Assembly: GCA_025455885.1 (NCBI GenBank)
Contig: JALOLR010000005.1
Coordinates: forward strand, 1 to 64,000
Origin: Acidimicrobiales bacterium
GTDB lineage: Bacteria; Actinomycetota; Acidimicrobiia; Acidimicrobiales; Acidimicrobilacustridaceae
Length of the DNA: 64,000 bases
Direction: 5' to 3'
Below the pieces are notes generated by a model that was not told the origin of the DNA, searched no databases, and saw only the letters and a list, made by a program, of their open reading frames with translations. Position 1 is the first letter of the stretch. Every line of letters starts with the position of its first letter. A program made the translations under genes and the position numbers. Shown here piece after piece: positions 45,464-55,813 of this stretch.

Positions 45464-47324
45464 AGCGCGGGCTGATGCCCATCTTCTCGCGGAGGCTCAC
45501 GCGCAGGGAGTGGTCCTCGAGTGTGGCGTCGGAGATCCGCGAGAGGTCGAACGGCGCCTTCACCAACAGCTCGGTGTTGCGGTCGGTCGGGGTGCCGAGC
45601 AGCGCGGCGGCATCCCAGAACCACGGGTTGGCGGCGAGCTGACGGCTGGTCGACGCCAGGTTCGTCTGGGAGAGGTCCCCCGGGCGCACGTCGGGCGGTG
45701 CGGCGTGATCGACGGTCAACGTGAAGATCGACAGGGTGCCGTCGCGGTTGTCGACCAGCTCCACCATCCGGGACTGCTGGCCCCAGTCGATGCAACTCGG
45801 CGTGTTGATCTCCCAGAAGCCCCCGCCGAGGGTGGTGGACGTGGTCGGGTGGGGGACGATCGTGTTGGCGTGGGTGTGCCCGTTGCACCAGGCCACGACG
45901 TTCGGGAACCGCAGCAGCAGGGCGACGAGGTCGGCGCCGGTGTAGAGCTGGGTGGTGTCACCCGGCTCGGCGGCGACGTTCTCCATGGTCCAGCTCGTGT
46001 GGTGGCTGAGCACCACGACGATCTGATCGGTGGCGCTGTTGGTGACGACCTCCCCGTTCGCGTCGAGGTAGGTCGACGATGCGTTCTGCAGCTCCGCCTC
46101 CAGCCATTCCCACTGCGGCTGACGGATGCTGCCGTCGGCGCCGAACCACTGGTTGTTGGTGTCGAGAGCGATGAACTTCACCGCCGGACCGATCGAGCGT
46201 GACCACCAGGCGTCGCCGGTGGTGCGCGACGCCTCGGTGAAGCCGTGGCCCCTCGGCCCGACCGGATCGTCGATGGCGAAGTGGGCATCGATGATCTCCT
46301 GGCGGGTGAAGCCCCGGCGGTCGGCGGCGGGCGTGACCTGGCGGACGCCGGCCTGGGTGCCCAGGGTGGTGACGAGTTGGGCGAAGTCGGTCTGGTCGGC
46401 GGCGTTGGCGGGGTTCGAGACGTCGCTGTAGAGCTGGGCGGTGTCGGGCGGGGGGTTGGCGATCTTGGAGGTCCCCGTGGCGAGCTGGTCGAACGGCGCC
46501 GTGTAGGGGCCGAGGGTGCCCATCCACACGGTGTCGTGGTTCCCGAGGACGCTCAACCACGGGGTGCGCAGGCCCTCCGAGCGGACCTCGTTGCTGACCG
46601 CCGCCGAGAGCAGACCCGGGATGGCCGGGTAGCCGTTCTCGCCCCACAGGTCCTTGCTCGGGTCCTCGGGGTGGTAGGCCCAGGCGCTCTCGTCCCAGAC
46701 CTGCACGCCCTCGTAGGTCCCCTTCGCCCCGGAGTTCGGGATGACGTTGCGTCCGGCCAGGGTGTCGAGGTACCAGTTCATCTCCACGGTGGCGTGGGAG
46801 TCGGCGAGGTCGCCGGTGATCACCGTCACCGCGGCGGGCGCCCCGGTGACGACGCTGCGCTGCAGGGCGTTGACAGCCGCCACCATCTCGGCGAGCACGT
46901 GGACGGTGAGCGTCTCCTGGGCCCGGAAGGCGTTCTGGTCCTGGTTCAGCGCGAAGGTCCAGTCGGCCCTCGACGGCGTCTGGGTGTCGACCACATGGGT
47001 GTCGCTCAGCTGGCCGAAGTAGAGGATCGAACGCCGCGCGGCCACCCGGTCCGGGCCCGGGGCCACCCCCAGGTCGTCGCGGGGGAGGAACGGCTCGCCC
47101 GGACCCCACTGGAGCGCCCGGTAGCCGGAGCCGGCCACCAGGGCGATGGTGGCGTCGAGCGTCGTGGCGCGCTCGCCGCGCACCACGCTGGTGCCGTCGG
47201 GTGAGGTGGTGTCGGGCCCCCCGGCGTCGTCGCCGGTGCACGCCGCCGCGAGCGCCCAGACCGGAAGGGTGGCGCCGGCGGCGGCGCTCACCCTCAGGAT
47301 GAACTGACGACGAGAGAGTGACAT
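45462..47324 (-). CDS. Tat-exported metallophosphoesterase (actinobacterial PPA1498-type)
   Basis: A 620-residue calcineurin-like phosphoesterase. The N-terminus carries the twin-arginine motif SRRQFI followed by a hydrophobic stretch ending LAAAC, so it may be a Tat-exported lipoprotein. Metal-binding motifs are LSDTHVVD near residue 88, ITGDLADS, LGNHDT, LSHHTSW and NGHTHAN. Large inserts separate them, as in the actinobacterial PPA1498 family. The substrate is unknown. The ATG at 47324 has TACGGT 7 nt upstream on its strand and replaces a longer upstream frame. Confidence 0.9.
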   Translation of the reverse strand: MSLSRRQFILRVSAAAGATLPVWALAAACTGDDAGGPDTTSPDGTSVVRGERATTLDATIALVAGSGYRALQWGPGEPFLPRDDLGVAPGPDRVAARRSILYFGQLSDTHVVDTQTPSRADWTFALNQDQNAFRAQETLTVHVLAEMVAAVNALQRSVVTGAPAAVTVITGDLADSHATVEMNWYLDTLAGRNVIPNSGAKGTYEGVQVWDESAWAYHPEDPSKDLWGENGYPAIPGLLSAAVSNEVRSEGLRTPWLSVLGNHDTVWMGTLGPYTAPFDQLATGTSKIANPPPDTAQLYSDVSNPANAADQTDFAQLVTTLGTQAGVRQVTPAADRRGFTRQEIIDAHFAIDDPVGPRGHGFTEASRTTGDAWWSRSIGPAVKFIALDTNNQWFGADGSIRQPQWEWLEAELQNASSTYLDANGEVVTNSATDQIVVVLSHHTSWTMENVAAEPGDTTQLYTGADLVALLLRFPNVVAWCNGHTHANTIVPHPTTSTTLGGGFWEINTPSCIDWGQQSRMVELVDNRDGTLSIFTLTVDHAAPPDVRPGDLSQTNLASTSRQLAANPWFWDAAALLGTPTDRNTELLVKAPFDLSRISDATLEDHSLRVSLREKMGISPR

Positions 47325-47524
47325 GGCCGGCACCGTACCGTCCGAGGTGGGGCACCCCGGCGACAGGGCCCGGATCGTTGACCCGGTGATCCGGGGCACC
47401 TACGCTCGGCACCTCACACGGGCGTAGTTTCACCGTTGTCGTCCAGACCTCAGGTGGAGCCCGAGACCACGTCATCCTCCAGTCGAGGGTGACCTCGCCC
47501 TCAGGGGCGAGAGAGGGAGCCATC

Positions 47525-48001
47525 ATGAGCGCCGTCCACGCCGAGGGCTACAGCGGGGCCAAGGCCGCCGAGATCGCCGGCATCAGCTACCGCCAGCTCG
47601 ACTACTGGGCCCGAACCGACCTGGTCCGGCCGTCCCTCGTCGACGCCGCGGGGAGCGGGACGCGGCGCCGCTACAGCTACACGGACCTGCTGGAGCTCAA
47701 GGTCGTCAAGAGCCTCCTCGACGCGGGCATCAAGTTGGAGAGCGTCCGTGACGTGTTCGCCTACCTCCGCGACCACCTCGGTGGCGACGTCACGACCGCC
47801 AACCTCGTCATCCAGGGCAACGCCTCGGTGGTGATCCAGGACGACGGCGAGTTGATCGATCTCGTGAAGAAGGGCCAGGGGGTGCTGAACATCCTCCCGC
47901 TCGGCAACGTGCGTGACGAGGTCGACGCCCGCATCCTCGAGCTGCGGCCCGCGGCCGACCCCGGCGACGCCGCCGTCACCCGTCTCGCCGCCGGCTCGTG
48001 A
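47525..48001 (+). CDS. MerR-family regulator (second of the cluster)
   Basis: A 158-residue regulator. The N-terminal winged helix is YSGAKAAEIAGISYRQLDYW then ARTDLVRPSLVDAAGSGTRRRYSY, then the dimerisation helix LELKVVKSLLDAGIKLESVRD. The short C-terminal domain (ASVVIQDDGELIDLVKKGQGVLNILPL) is that of Rv1830, a homologue of the gene after DUF151 in M. tuberculosis. GAGGGAG precedes the ATG. The 200-bp divergent upstream region has a TAGTTT hexamer near 47426 and the imperfect palindrome GAGGGTGACCTCGCCCTC just before the start, a possible autoregulatory site. Confidence 0.93.
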   Translation: MSAVHAEGYSGAKAAEIAGISYRQLDYWARTDLVRPSLVDAAGSGTRRRYSYTDLLELKVVKSLLDAGIKLESVRDVFAYLRDHLGGDVTTANLVIQGNASVVIQDDGELIDLVKKGQGVLNILPLGNVRDEVDARILELRPAADPGDAAVTRLAAGS

Positions 48002-48131
48002 TCTCCTGACCGCCTGACCGCCGTCCGGCGGGGGCGCCGCCGCCGAGACGGATCCGCGGGCGGACCAGCTCGAGCGCGGGGGAGCGAGGTCGCTGGGGGA
48101 CCGTGCCCGATCGAGGTCCGCGCCCGGACCG

Positions 48132-48162
48132 TGAACGTGGTTCATACTGTGAACATGGTTCA
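48132..48162. promoter_or_regulatory. Two tandem TGAACnnnGTTCA palindromes (tetR operator)
   Basis: TGAACGTGGTTCA (48132-48144) and TGAACATGGTTCA (48150-48162) are 13-bp palindromes centred 18 bp apart. The second contains the ATG of tetR, and the probable -10 lies between them. This is the layout of a self-repressing TetR regulator. Confidence 0.8.
48143..48148 (+). promoter_or_regulatory. Leaderless -10 hexamer CATACT
   Basis: CATACT ends 6 nt before the ATG at 48155, between the two operator palindromes; it favours that start over the GTG at 48131. Confidence 0.5.
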
Positions 48163-48913
48163 TCTCAAGGTCGTCCCGGACGATCGGCGGGAGCGCACCC
48201 GCGAGGCCAAGCGCCAACGGATCCTCGCCGCCACCGGGGCCGTGATCGACCGTGACGGCCTCGCCGGCGTCACCATGCAGGCCGTCGCCGACGAGCTCGA
48301 CTGCGCGGTGGGCACGCTCTACACGGCCTTCGACTCCAAGGCGGCACTGCTCTCCGCACTGGAGGCCGAGGCGGTGGACACCCTCGAACGCTCCTACCGG
48401 ACGGCGCGGTCGGGATGGGACGACCACCTGGCCGAGGAGGACCTCGAGGACGACCTCGTCGTGCTGATCGGGCTGTTGGCCTACGGCGGCCACCTGGCTG
48501 CCGCCGCGGTCGTGTTCCCCGACGAGGTCGCCCTGGTCCGGGGGCTCCTCGGCGAGGCGCCCCCGAACGCCGCGCCGGTGGAACGTCGGGAGGGGAGCGA
48601 CCTCCTCCCCGTGCTGCACCGGCTCCTCGATCCCGCCTCGGCCCGGCTGGATGCTGCGGCGGCCGCCGGGGTCCTCGAGGACGACGACACGACGGCTCGG
48701 GCCCTGCGGTGGGTGGCGGGCCTCCTCGGGGTGCTGCGCCTCGAACGCCTCGCCCCGATCGACCGTCACCTCGTGCGCGCCGGCGCCCTGGCGAGGGCCC
48801 TCAGCGAGGACCTCCTCGTCGGCTGGGGTGCGCCCCGCGAGAACGTGGAGGTGGCCTCCACATGGGTCGAGCGCCTCGCCGCCCGGGGCCCGTTGGCCCC
48901 GCCGCCGGCGTGA
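48155..48913 (+). CDS. TetR-family repressor
   Basis: A 252-residue TetR regulator. The helix-turn-helix lies in residues 15-60: RQRILAATGAVIDRDGLAGV, VTMQAVADELDCAVGTLYTAF, then SKAALLSALEAEA. The rest is a helical ligand domain. The start is uncertain between GTG 48131 and ATG 48155; the ATG fits a leaderless promoter lying between two operator palindromes. The nearest genes are merR upstream and gcvT downstream; the regulated target besides itself is not shown by the sequence. Confidence 0.9.
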   Translation: MVHLKVVPDDRRERTREAKRQRILAATGAVIDRDGLAGVTMQAVADELDCAVGTLYTAFDSKAALLSALEAEAVDTLERSYRTARSGWDDHLAEEDLEDDLVVLIGLLAYGGHLAAAAVVFPDEVALVRGLLGEAPPNAAPVERREGSDLLPVLHRLLDPASARLDAAAAAGVLEDDDTTARALRWVAGLLGVLRLERLAPIDRHLVRAGALARALSEDLLVGWGAPRENVEVASTWVERLAARGPLAPPPA

Positions 48914-48924
48914 GCGCCGGGCAC

Positions 48925-48930
48925 TAGGGT
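48925..48930 (+). promoter_or_regulatory. Leaderless -10 hexamer TAGGGT of gcvT
   Basis: TAGGGT ends 6 nt before the GTG at 48937. Confidence 0.55.
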
Positions 48931-48936
48931 CGCCGC

Positions 48937-50028
48937 GTGAGCGACCGCACCTCGGCACTCGACGCCGTCCACCGTGAGCTCGGGGCGAAGATGGTGCCCT
49001 TCGGTGGATGGGAGATGCCGCTGTCCTACCCGGCGGGCACCCTGGCCGAGCACCGCTCGTGCCGTCACGCCGCCGTGGTCTTCGACGTCTCGCACCTCGG
49101 CACGGTCCGCGTCGAAGGGAGCGGTGCGGTCGACCTGCTCCAGCGGGCGCTGACCAACGACCTGCACCGCATCGGGCCAGGCCGGGCCCAGTACACCCAC
49201 CTGCTCGATCCCGACGACGCCTCGGTGACCGACGACATCATCGTCTGGTGGACCGACGACCGGGCTTTCGACGTGATGCCGAACGCCTCGAACACCTCCG
49301 GAGTGATGCGGGCCCTCACCGAGGAGGCCCTCGTCGGCGGCATCGACGACGTGACGGCCCGCGACGTCACCGCCGGCCGTTCGGTGCTGGCCGTCCAGGG
49401 GCCCAAGAGCCGTGAGCGCCTCGCCGGCGTCGTGCCGGCGGCGGCCACCGTGCCCCGCTTCGCAGTGCGCCGAGTCCCATGGGAGGGCCTGGAGCTCGTG
49501 GTCGCCGGCACGGGCTACACCGGTGAGGACGGCGTCGAGATCGCCGTACCCGCCGACGGCGCCGAGCGGTTGTTCCGGGCGCTGCTCGCGACCGGTGTCC
49601 AGGCGGCGGGCCTCGGCGCCCGCGACACCCTGCGCCTCGAGGCCGGCCTGCCGCTGCACGGCCACGAGCTCGGGCCCGGCATCACCCCCCTTCAGGCCAA
49701 CCTGGGCTGGGTGGTCGCCTGGGACAAGGGCGAGTTCCGGGGGCGGTCGCCCCTCGTGGCCGAGCGGGCGCAGGGGGTCACCCGGCGTCTCCGGGGGCTC
49801 GTCACGCCCGGACGCCGTCCGCCCCGCGAGGGCCAGGTGGTGCGACGCGGCACCGAGGTCGTCGGTGAGGTCACCAGCGGCAACTTCTCTCCGGAGCTGG
49901 GCCACGGCATCGCGCTGGCCTTCCTCCCGCCGGGAGCCGTCGAGGGCGACGAGCTGGTGGTCGACGCTCGCGGCGCCGAGCTCGGGGCGACCGTCGTCTC
50001 GCTGCCTTTCGTCTCCCGTGGCCGCTGA
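48937..50028 (+). CDS. gcvT: Glycine cleavage system T protein (aminomethyltransferase)
   Basis: A 363-residue T protein that passes the methylene group from aminomethyl-lipoyl-H protein to tetrahydrofolate, releasing ammonia. Family blocks are MVPFGGWEMPLSYPAGTLAEH, VFDVSHLGTVRVEG, QYTHLLDPDDASVTDDI, NASNTSG, LAVQGPKS, GYTGEDGVEI and LRLEAGLPLHGHEL. The catalytic Asp is in the DVSHLG-type block. It starts with GTG behind a leaderless promoter, unlinked to gcvP, which is 1.4 kb away on the other strand. Confidence 0.95.
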   Translation: MSDRTSALDAVHRELGAKMVPFGGWEMPLSYPAGTLAEHRSCRHAAVVFDVSHLGTVRVEGSGAVDLLQRALTNDLHRIGPGRAQYTHLLDPDDASVTDDIIVWWTDDRAFDVMPNASNTSGVMRALTEEALVGGIDDVTARDVTAGRSVLAVQGPKSRERLAGVVPAAATVPRFAVRRVPWEGLELVVAGTGYTGEDGVEIAVPADGAERLFRALLATGVQAAGLGARDTLRLEAGLPLHGHELGPGITPLQANLGWVVAWDKGEFRGRSPLVAERAQGVTRRLRGLVTPGRRPPREGQVVRRGTEVVGEVTSGNFSPELGHGIALAFLPPGAVEGDELVVDARGAELGATVVSLPFVSRGR

Positions 50029-50046
50029 CGGGACGAGGCGCGCGCG

Positions 50047-51384
50047 TCAGAGATCGTCGGCGGGGTCGAGGCGAACGGGCCCCACGGGCGTCTCGACGTC
50101 GTTCAGATGGTCGGGGCGTCGCGCCACCCCATCGGGGATGGCGAGGTCGAACGGGTGCGGCACCGCCCGTTCGGCGCCCCGGGTGTCGAGGACGCGGGCC
50201 GCGATCACGAGCAGTGCCATCAGGGCACCAGCGCCGCAGAACAACCAGGCCGGGCCCAGGGCCTCGTAGACGGGGGCGGCGACGGCCGCCGCGAAGCCGG
50301 CTCCGATCATGCTGACGGCGCCCGAGAGGCCCTGACCGGCGGTGAGGCGCTCCCGGGGACACGAGCGGGCCATCGCCGTCTGCGCTCCGGGGACGGCGAT
50401 GGCGTTCCCGACCGCTTCCACGAGGGCCATCGCCGTGATGAGCAGCGGGACGGCCAGAAGGCCGTACGCGGCGGTGGCGGGGACCACGATCACCATGCCG
50501 ATCGTGGCCGACCGGACCGGGCCCACCCGGTCGGCGAGACGGCCACCGGCGGGCGCGGCGATGACGAAGGGGAGCGCGTAGAGGCTGAGGCCCAGCCCGA
50601 TCAGCAACGTCGACGCCCCCCGGTCGGTGAGGTAACGCGCCCAGAGCGACTCGTAGATCCCGACCGGGAGGTAGACGGAGAGCTGGAGCAGCACCGCCAC
50701 CACCACGCCACGGTGGCGCAGCAACAGGAAGGGCGCGAGCACGTTGCGTTCGCCGTGCCCGGCACCGGGGGCGGGGCGGGCCACGCGGGTGCCGGGCAGC
50801 TTCGCCTGGGTGAGCACCACGAGGACGACGGCCAGGGTCGCGGCGACGATGAGGAAGGGGGCCCGCAGGCCGAGGAACTGGAAGAGGACGGTCCCGATCA
50901 CCGGGCCGAACATGAAGCCGAAGGTCTCGGTGCCGGCGAATCGGCCGAGGAGGTGGCCGGTGCGGGCCGGGTCGGCGCGGACGAGGCTCGCCCGCGCCGC
51001 GGGCAGGAACATCCCCGTGGCGAGCCCCGCCATGCCCCGGGCGAGGCTGAACTGCCAGAGCTCGGTGCCGAAGGCGAACCAGAGCAACGACCCGATGTTG
51101 ACGGCCACCCCGGTGACCAGCAGGAGCCGGGCGTGGCCCCGGTCGCCGAGCGGGGCGAAGCCCAGTTGGCCCACCACCGAACCGAGGAAGAACAGCCCGG
51201 CGATCAGGCCGAGCCCCCAGGTGGGCAGGTCGTGGGCGTCCTGCAGCTCGGCGAGCAGCGGGAAGACGAGCCCGCCTCCGGTGGCGAGGAAGAAGGTGCA
51301 GAGGAACAGCGGCCACAGCCCGCGCACCGGGGGAGGGAGGGTGGCGCCGCCGCTGCTCACCGGGGGCGCAGCGGGGGTGGACAC
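50047..51384 (-). CDS. Major facilitator superfamily transporter
   Basis: A 445-residue transporter with about 12 membrane helices. The loop 2-3 motif is FAPLGDRGHARLLLVTG, and the counterpart GRLADRVGPVRSATIG occurs between helices 8 and 9. The ARGMAGLATGMFLPAARAS segment is typical of drug-type exporters (DHA1). The substrate is not known. GTG start; on this strand TAGGGT ends 7 nt before it. It is inserted between gcvT and gcvP in the opposite direction to gcvT. Confidence 0.9.
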   Translation of the reverse strand: MSTPAAPPVSSGGATLPPPVRGLWPLFLCTFFLATGGGLVFPLLAELQDAHDLPTWGLGLIAGLFFLGSVVGQLGFAPLGDRGHARLLLVTGVAVNIGSLLWFAFGTELWQFSLARGMAGLATGMFLPAARASLVRADPARTGHLLGRFAGTETFGFMFGPVIGTVLFQFLGLRAPFLIVAATLAVVLVVLTQAKLPGTRVARPAPGAGHGERNVLAPFLLLRHRGVVVAVLLQLSVYLPVGIYESLWARYLTDRGASTLLIGLGLSLYALPFVIAAPAGGRLADRVGPVRSATIGMVIVVPATAAYGLLAVPLLITAMALVEAVGNAIAVPGAQTAMARSCPRERLTAGQGLSGAVSMIGAGFAAAVAAPVYEALGPAWLFCGAGALMALLVIAARVLDTRGAERAVPHPFDLAIPDGVARRPDHLNDVETPVGPVRLDPADDL

Positions 51385-51448
51385 CCGGGCGACCCTAGCT
51401 CCTCGGGTACCGTGATCGGCTCAATTTCGAAGGATCAACGAAATTCGA

Positions 51449-54352
51449 TCAGGCGTCGGCGAAGGCCTCGACCGGGGGACACGAGCACATCACGTTGCGG
51501 TCGCCGTAGGCCCCGTCGATGCGGCTCACCGGCGGCCAGTACTTCCCGAGCCGATCGGCGCCCCCGCCCGGCCAACCGGCCACACGGCGTGGATAGGGGT
51601 GGGTCCACTCGTCGTCGCCCACGTCGGCGGCGGGGTGCGGGGCGTTGCACAGTGGGTTGTCGTCGACCGGCCAGGTGCCCGCGGCGACGGTGTCGATCTC
51701 GGCACGGATGGACAGCATCGCCTCGCAGAAGCGGTCCAGCTCGGTGAGGCTCTCGCTCTCGGTGGTCTCGACCATCAACGTGCCGGCCACCGGGAACGAC
51801 ATCGTCGGGGCGTGGAACCCGTGGTCGATGAGACGCTTGGCGACGTCGTCGACGGTGATCCCGGTGGCCCGGGTGAGGGGGCGGATGTCGAGGATGCACT
51901 CGTGGGCGACGAGCCCGTCACGTCCCGTGTAGAGGATCGGGAAGGCGTCCCGGAGCCGGCGGGCCACGTAGTTGGCGCTCAGGATGGCGACGGCAGTGGC
52001 CCGGCGCAGGCCGTCGGGGCCCATGAGGGCGATGTAGGCCCAGGGGATGGGCAGGATGCCGGCCGACCCCCACGGCGCGGACGAGACCGGCCCCACGACG
52101 GGGTTCGCGCCGACCGGTCCCGCCACGGGGACCACCGGGTGCGACGGCAGGAACGGGGCCAGGTGGCTGCGCACCGCCACCGGGCCCACCCCCGGTCCGC
52201 CGCCGCCGTGGGGGATGCAGAACGTCTTGTGCAGGTTCAGGTGGCTCACGTCGGCACCGAAGCGGCCCGGCCGGGCCACGCCCACGAGGGCGTTCAGGTT
52301 CGCACCGTCGAGGTAGACCTGCCCGCCGGCGTCGTGGACCGCCGCGCAGATCTCGCCGATGGCCTCCTCGAACACCCCGTGGGTGGAGGGGTAGGTCACC
52401 ATCAACGCGGCGACGTTCGGCCCGAGCTCCTCGAGCTTGGCGTCGAGGTCGTCGAGGTCGACGTTGCCGTCGGCGTCGCAGGCCACCACGACCACCCGCA
52501 TCCCCGCCATCGCCGCGCTGGCGGCGTTGGTCCCGTGCGCGGACGCGGGGATCAGGCACACGTCCCGGTTCCGGTCGCCCCTCGAGCGGTGCCACGCGCG
52601 GATGGCGAGGAGCCCGGCGAACTCGCCCTGGCTGCCCGCGTTGGGCTGCAGGGACACCGCGTCGTAGCCGGTGATCTCGCAGAGCCAGCGCTCGAGGTCG
52701 CCGATCAGGGTCCGGTAGCCGGCGGTGTCGGCCGCGGGGGCGAAGGGATGGATGTCGGCGAACCCCGGCCAGGACACCGGCTCCATCTCGGTGGTGGCGT
52801 TCAGCTTCATGGTGCAGGAGCCGAGCGGGATCATCGTGCGGTCGAGGGCCAGGTCGGCGTCGGCCAGACGCCGCAGGTAGCGCAGCATCTCGGTCTCGCT
52901 GTGGTGGCGGTGGAAGACGGGGTGCGTGCAGAAGGGGCTCGTGCGCCGCAGCGCACCGGGGAGCGCGTCACCGACGGTCGCGGGGGCGACGTCACCCGTC
53001 GCCGGGGCGAGGGTGGCGCCGAACGCGGCCAGCACCCGCTCGACGGTGGCTTCCGTCGACGTCTCGTCGAGGCTGAGGCCGAGGTGGTCGTCGTCGACCG
53101 GGCGGAGGTCGAGGCCCCGTTCGGCGGCCGCGGTGAGGACCTCGGCGGCCCGGCCGGGCACCCGCACCGTGAGCGTGTCGAAGAAGTGCTCGTGGACGAC
53201 CGTCACCCCGGTCCGGGCGAGCTCGGCGGCGAGCTGCGCCGTGAGCCCGTGGACCCGGGTGGCGATGCGCGTCAGCCCCTCGGGCCCGTGCCAGACCCCG
53301 TACATCCCCGCCATGACCGCCAGCAGGACCTGGGCGGTGCAGATGTTGGAGGTGGCCTTCTCGCGACGGATGTGCTGCTCGCGGGTCTGCAGCGCGAGCC
53401 GGTACGCGGGACGCCCGGCGGCGTCGATCGAGACACCCACCAGCCTGCCCGGCAGCGTCCGCTTGTACGCCTCCCGGGTGGAGAGGAAGCCGGCGCTCGG
53501 TCCACCGAACCCCATCGGCACCCCGAAGCGCTGAGTGGAGCCGACCACGACGTCGGCGCCCAGCTCCCCGGGCGGGGTCATCAGGCAACACGCCAGCAGG
53601 TCCGTGGTCGCCACCACGAGGGCGCCGCCGTCGTGGGCCCGGTCGATGATCGGGGCGATGTCGCGGACGGCGCCGCTCGACCCCGGATGTGACACGAGCA
53701 GACCGAAGCAGCCGTCGGGCAGTGGCTCGGCGGGGTCGGCCACCACGAGCTCGAGCCCCAACGGCTCGGCGCGGGTGGCGAGCACGGCGAGGGTCTGGGG
53801 ATGGGTGTCCGCGTCGGCCACGAAGACGGTGCCCGCCTTCGGGTTGACGCGGTGCACCAGGGCCATCGCCTCGGCCGCGGCGGTCGCCTCGTCGAGCATC
53901 GATGCGTTGGCGAGCTCCGTGCCGGTCAGCTCGGCCACCATGGTCTGGAAGTTCAGGACGGCCTCGAGGCGGCCCTGGGAGATCTCGGGCTGGTACGGGG
54001 TGTAGGCGGTGTACCAGGCCGGGTTCTCGAGCACGTTGCGTCGGATCACCGGCGGGGTGACCGTGGCGTACCAGCCGGTGCCGATGAGCGACGTGCGCAC
54101 GGTGTTGTCTGCGGCCAGCGCCCGCAGCGCCGCCGTCACCTCGACCTCGCTGCGGGCCTCGGGGAGGTCGAGGCGCTGGTCGGAACGGATCGCCGGGGGG
54201 ACGACGGCATCGAGGAGGGCGTCGAGCGAGTCGACGCCGACCGTGGCCAGCATCGTGGCCAGTTCGGCGTCGTCGGGCCCGATGTGGCGGGCCGCGAACG
54301 ACTCGGGTCCCGTGAGCGGGGGAGCGGGAGCGGTCTCGGGAGCGATCGTCAC
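51449..54352 (-). CDS. gcvP: Glycine dehydrogenase (decarboxylating), P protein
   Basis: A 967-residue single-chain P protein, which decarboxylates glycine and loads the aminomethyl group on GcvH. The N-terminal half shows [35 protein letters not shown] and [12 protein letters not shown]. The C-terminal half shows the PLP lysine in [19 protein letters not shown] near residue 706 and the final [11 protein letters not shown]-like segment. The GTG with AGAGGA upstream lies about 46 nt after a tandem glycine riboswitch, so synthesis should respond to glycine. gcvH and gcvT are separate. Confidence 0.97.
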   Translation of the reverse strand: MTIAPETAPAPPLTGPESFAARHIGPDDAELATMLATVGVDSLDALLDAVVPPAIRSDQRLDLPEARSEVEVTAALRALAADNTVRTSLIGTGWYATVTPPVIRRNVLENPAWYTAYTPYQPEISQGRLEAVLNFQTMVAELTGTELANASMLDEATAAAEAMALVHRVNPKAGTVFVADADTHPQTLAVLATRAEPLGLELVVADPAEPLPDGCFGLLVSHPGSSGAVRDIAPIIDRAHDGGALVVATTDLLACCLMTPPGELGADVVVGSTQRFGVPMGFGGPSAGFLSTREAYKRTLPGRLVGVSIDAAGRPAYRLALQTREQHIRREKATSNICTAQVLLAVMAGMYGVWHGPEGLTRIATRVHGLTAQLAAELARTGVTVVHEHFFDTLTVRVPGRAAEVLTAAAERGLDLRPVDDDHLGLSLDETSTEATVERVLAAFGATLAPATGDVAPATVGDALPGALRRTSPFCTHPVFHRHHSETEMLRYLRRLADADLALDRTMIPLGSCTMKLNATTEMEPVSWPGFADIHPFAPAADTAGYRTLIGDLERWLCEITGYDAVSLQPNAGSQGEFAGLLAIRAWHRSRGDRNRDVCLIPASAHGTNAASAAMAGMRVVVVACDADGNVDLDDLDAKLEELGPNVAALMVTYPSTHGVFEEAIGEICAAVHDAGGQVYLDGANLNALVGVARPGRFGADVSHLNLHKTFCIPHGGGGPGVGPVAVRSHLAPFLPSHPVVPVAGPVGANPVVGPVSSAPWGSAGILPIPWAYIALMGPDGLRRATAVAILSANYVARRLRDAFPILYTGRDGLVAHECILDIRPLTRATGITVDDVAKRLIDHGFHAPTMSFPVAGTLMVETTESESLTELDRFCEAMLSIRAEIDTVAAGTWPVDDNPLCNAPHPAADVGDDEWTHPYPRRVAGWPGGGADRLGKYWPPVSRIDGAYGDRNVMCSCPPVEAFADA

Positions 54353-54397
54353 GGCGTGGTCCTCTGGGTCGGTCCGGCGCGCGCCGGATCGGGTGGG

Positions 54398-54602
54398 GAC
54401 CCCGCTCTGTCGTGGGACCTGAGAGTTTTCGTCCGGCGCCGAACGTGGCACCGGGACCTTCACCGTCGGTGAGCCACCGGAGGTGGCTGCTCTCCAGAGT
54501 TGCCTGCGCCTGCGGTACGGGGGCCTGAGAGTTTCCCGGGGTGGTTGCTCCTTCGGCGCCCCCGCCCGGCACCCGAGGGCGTCGGTCGGGGAGCTCTCCC
54601 GC
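54398..54602 (-). promoter_or_regulatory. Tandem glycine riboswitch
   Basis: On the minus strand, two glycine aptamers in series. The first runs from GGGAGAGCTCC through GCGCCGAAGGAGCAACC and AAACTCTCAGGCCCCCGTACC to GCAACTCTGGAGAG. The second runs from CACCTCCGGTGGCTCACCGACGGTGAAG to AAACTCTCAGGTCCC and ACGACAGAGCGGGG. Both AAACTCTCAGG cores are intact. The promoter is probably TAGGGT at 54633-54638. It precedes gcvP and presumably turns it on when glycine is plentiful. Confidence 0.95.
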
Positions 54603-54632
54603 AGGCGGTGATCGGCCTCGGTTGTCCGCCCG

Positions 54633-54638
54633 ACCCTA
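54633..54638 (-). promoter_or_regulatory. -10 hexamer TAGGGT of the glycine riboswitch
   Basis: On the minus strand TAGGGT lies about 30 nt upstream of the first aptamer; transcription would start near 54626. Confidence 0.5.
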
Positions 54639-54675
54639 CCGGTTGGCGGGGGGATCGGGGGCGACGGCGGAGACC

Positions 54676-55479
<804 letters not shown>

Positions 55480-55813
55480 GCGATCCTCCTGAGCGACCCG
55501 GTCCGGCGAGTGTAGGACCCGAGCCCGATCGGCGACGGGTGCGTCGATTGACGGCGTGGCCGGGGGGTGGTCAACTGCCCGCAGCGCAGTACGAGCCCGG
55601 TGAGGGGAAGTCGGTGCGACTCCGACGCTGTCCCGCAACCGTGTGCCGGTGGGCGACCACCGGCGAGTCGGATCACCGACCCGGGTTCGAGGCTCACCAT
55701 GCACCGTCGCGGAATGCGGTGCCGAGCCCGAGTCACGTCGTGCCCGGTTCGATGATCGGCGTACGTCGGGGAGCGGGGGAGGCGGCACTCCCGGCCCGAC
55801 CCGACGAGGTTCC
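55480..55813. other. Divergent control region: aldolase promoter and cobalamin riboswitch leader
   Basis: This 334-base interval holds, leftward, the class II aldolase promoter and AGGAGG site, and rightward a TTGACG -35-like element at 55548-55553, the cobalamin riboswitch (about 55583-55690) and a 120-nt segment before the ATG at 55814 that likely contains the expression platform. GAGG close to the ATG is the probable ribosome-binding site. Confidence 0.7.
55583..55690 (+). promoter_or_regulatory. Cobalamin (B12) riboswitch
   Basis: Characteristic core segments in order: GCCCGGTGAGGGGAAG, TCGGTGCGACTCCGACGCTG, TCCCGCAACCGTG and, after a variable hairpin GCCGGTGGGCGACCACCGGC, the B12-box-type segment GAGTCGGATCACCGACC. 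The order and spacing are those of the cobalamin riboswitch family. It precedes the secreted protein at 55814 on the same strand and normally represses when cobalamin is bound. Ends are approximate. Confidence 0.92.

Noticed and set aside
45958-47526. A second minus-strand frame of 522 codons over the phosphoesterase gene
   Set aside because: It is an out-of-frame shadow made of His/Arg/Gly-rich sequence; the phosphoesterase motifs lie in the other frame.
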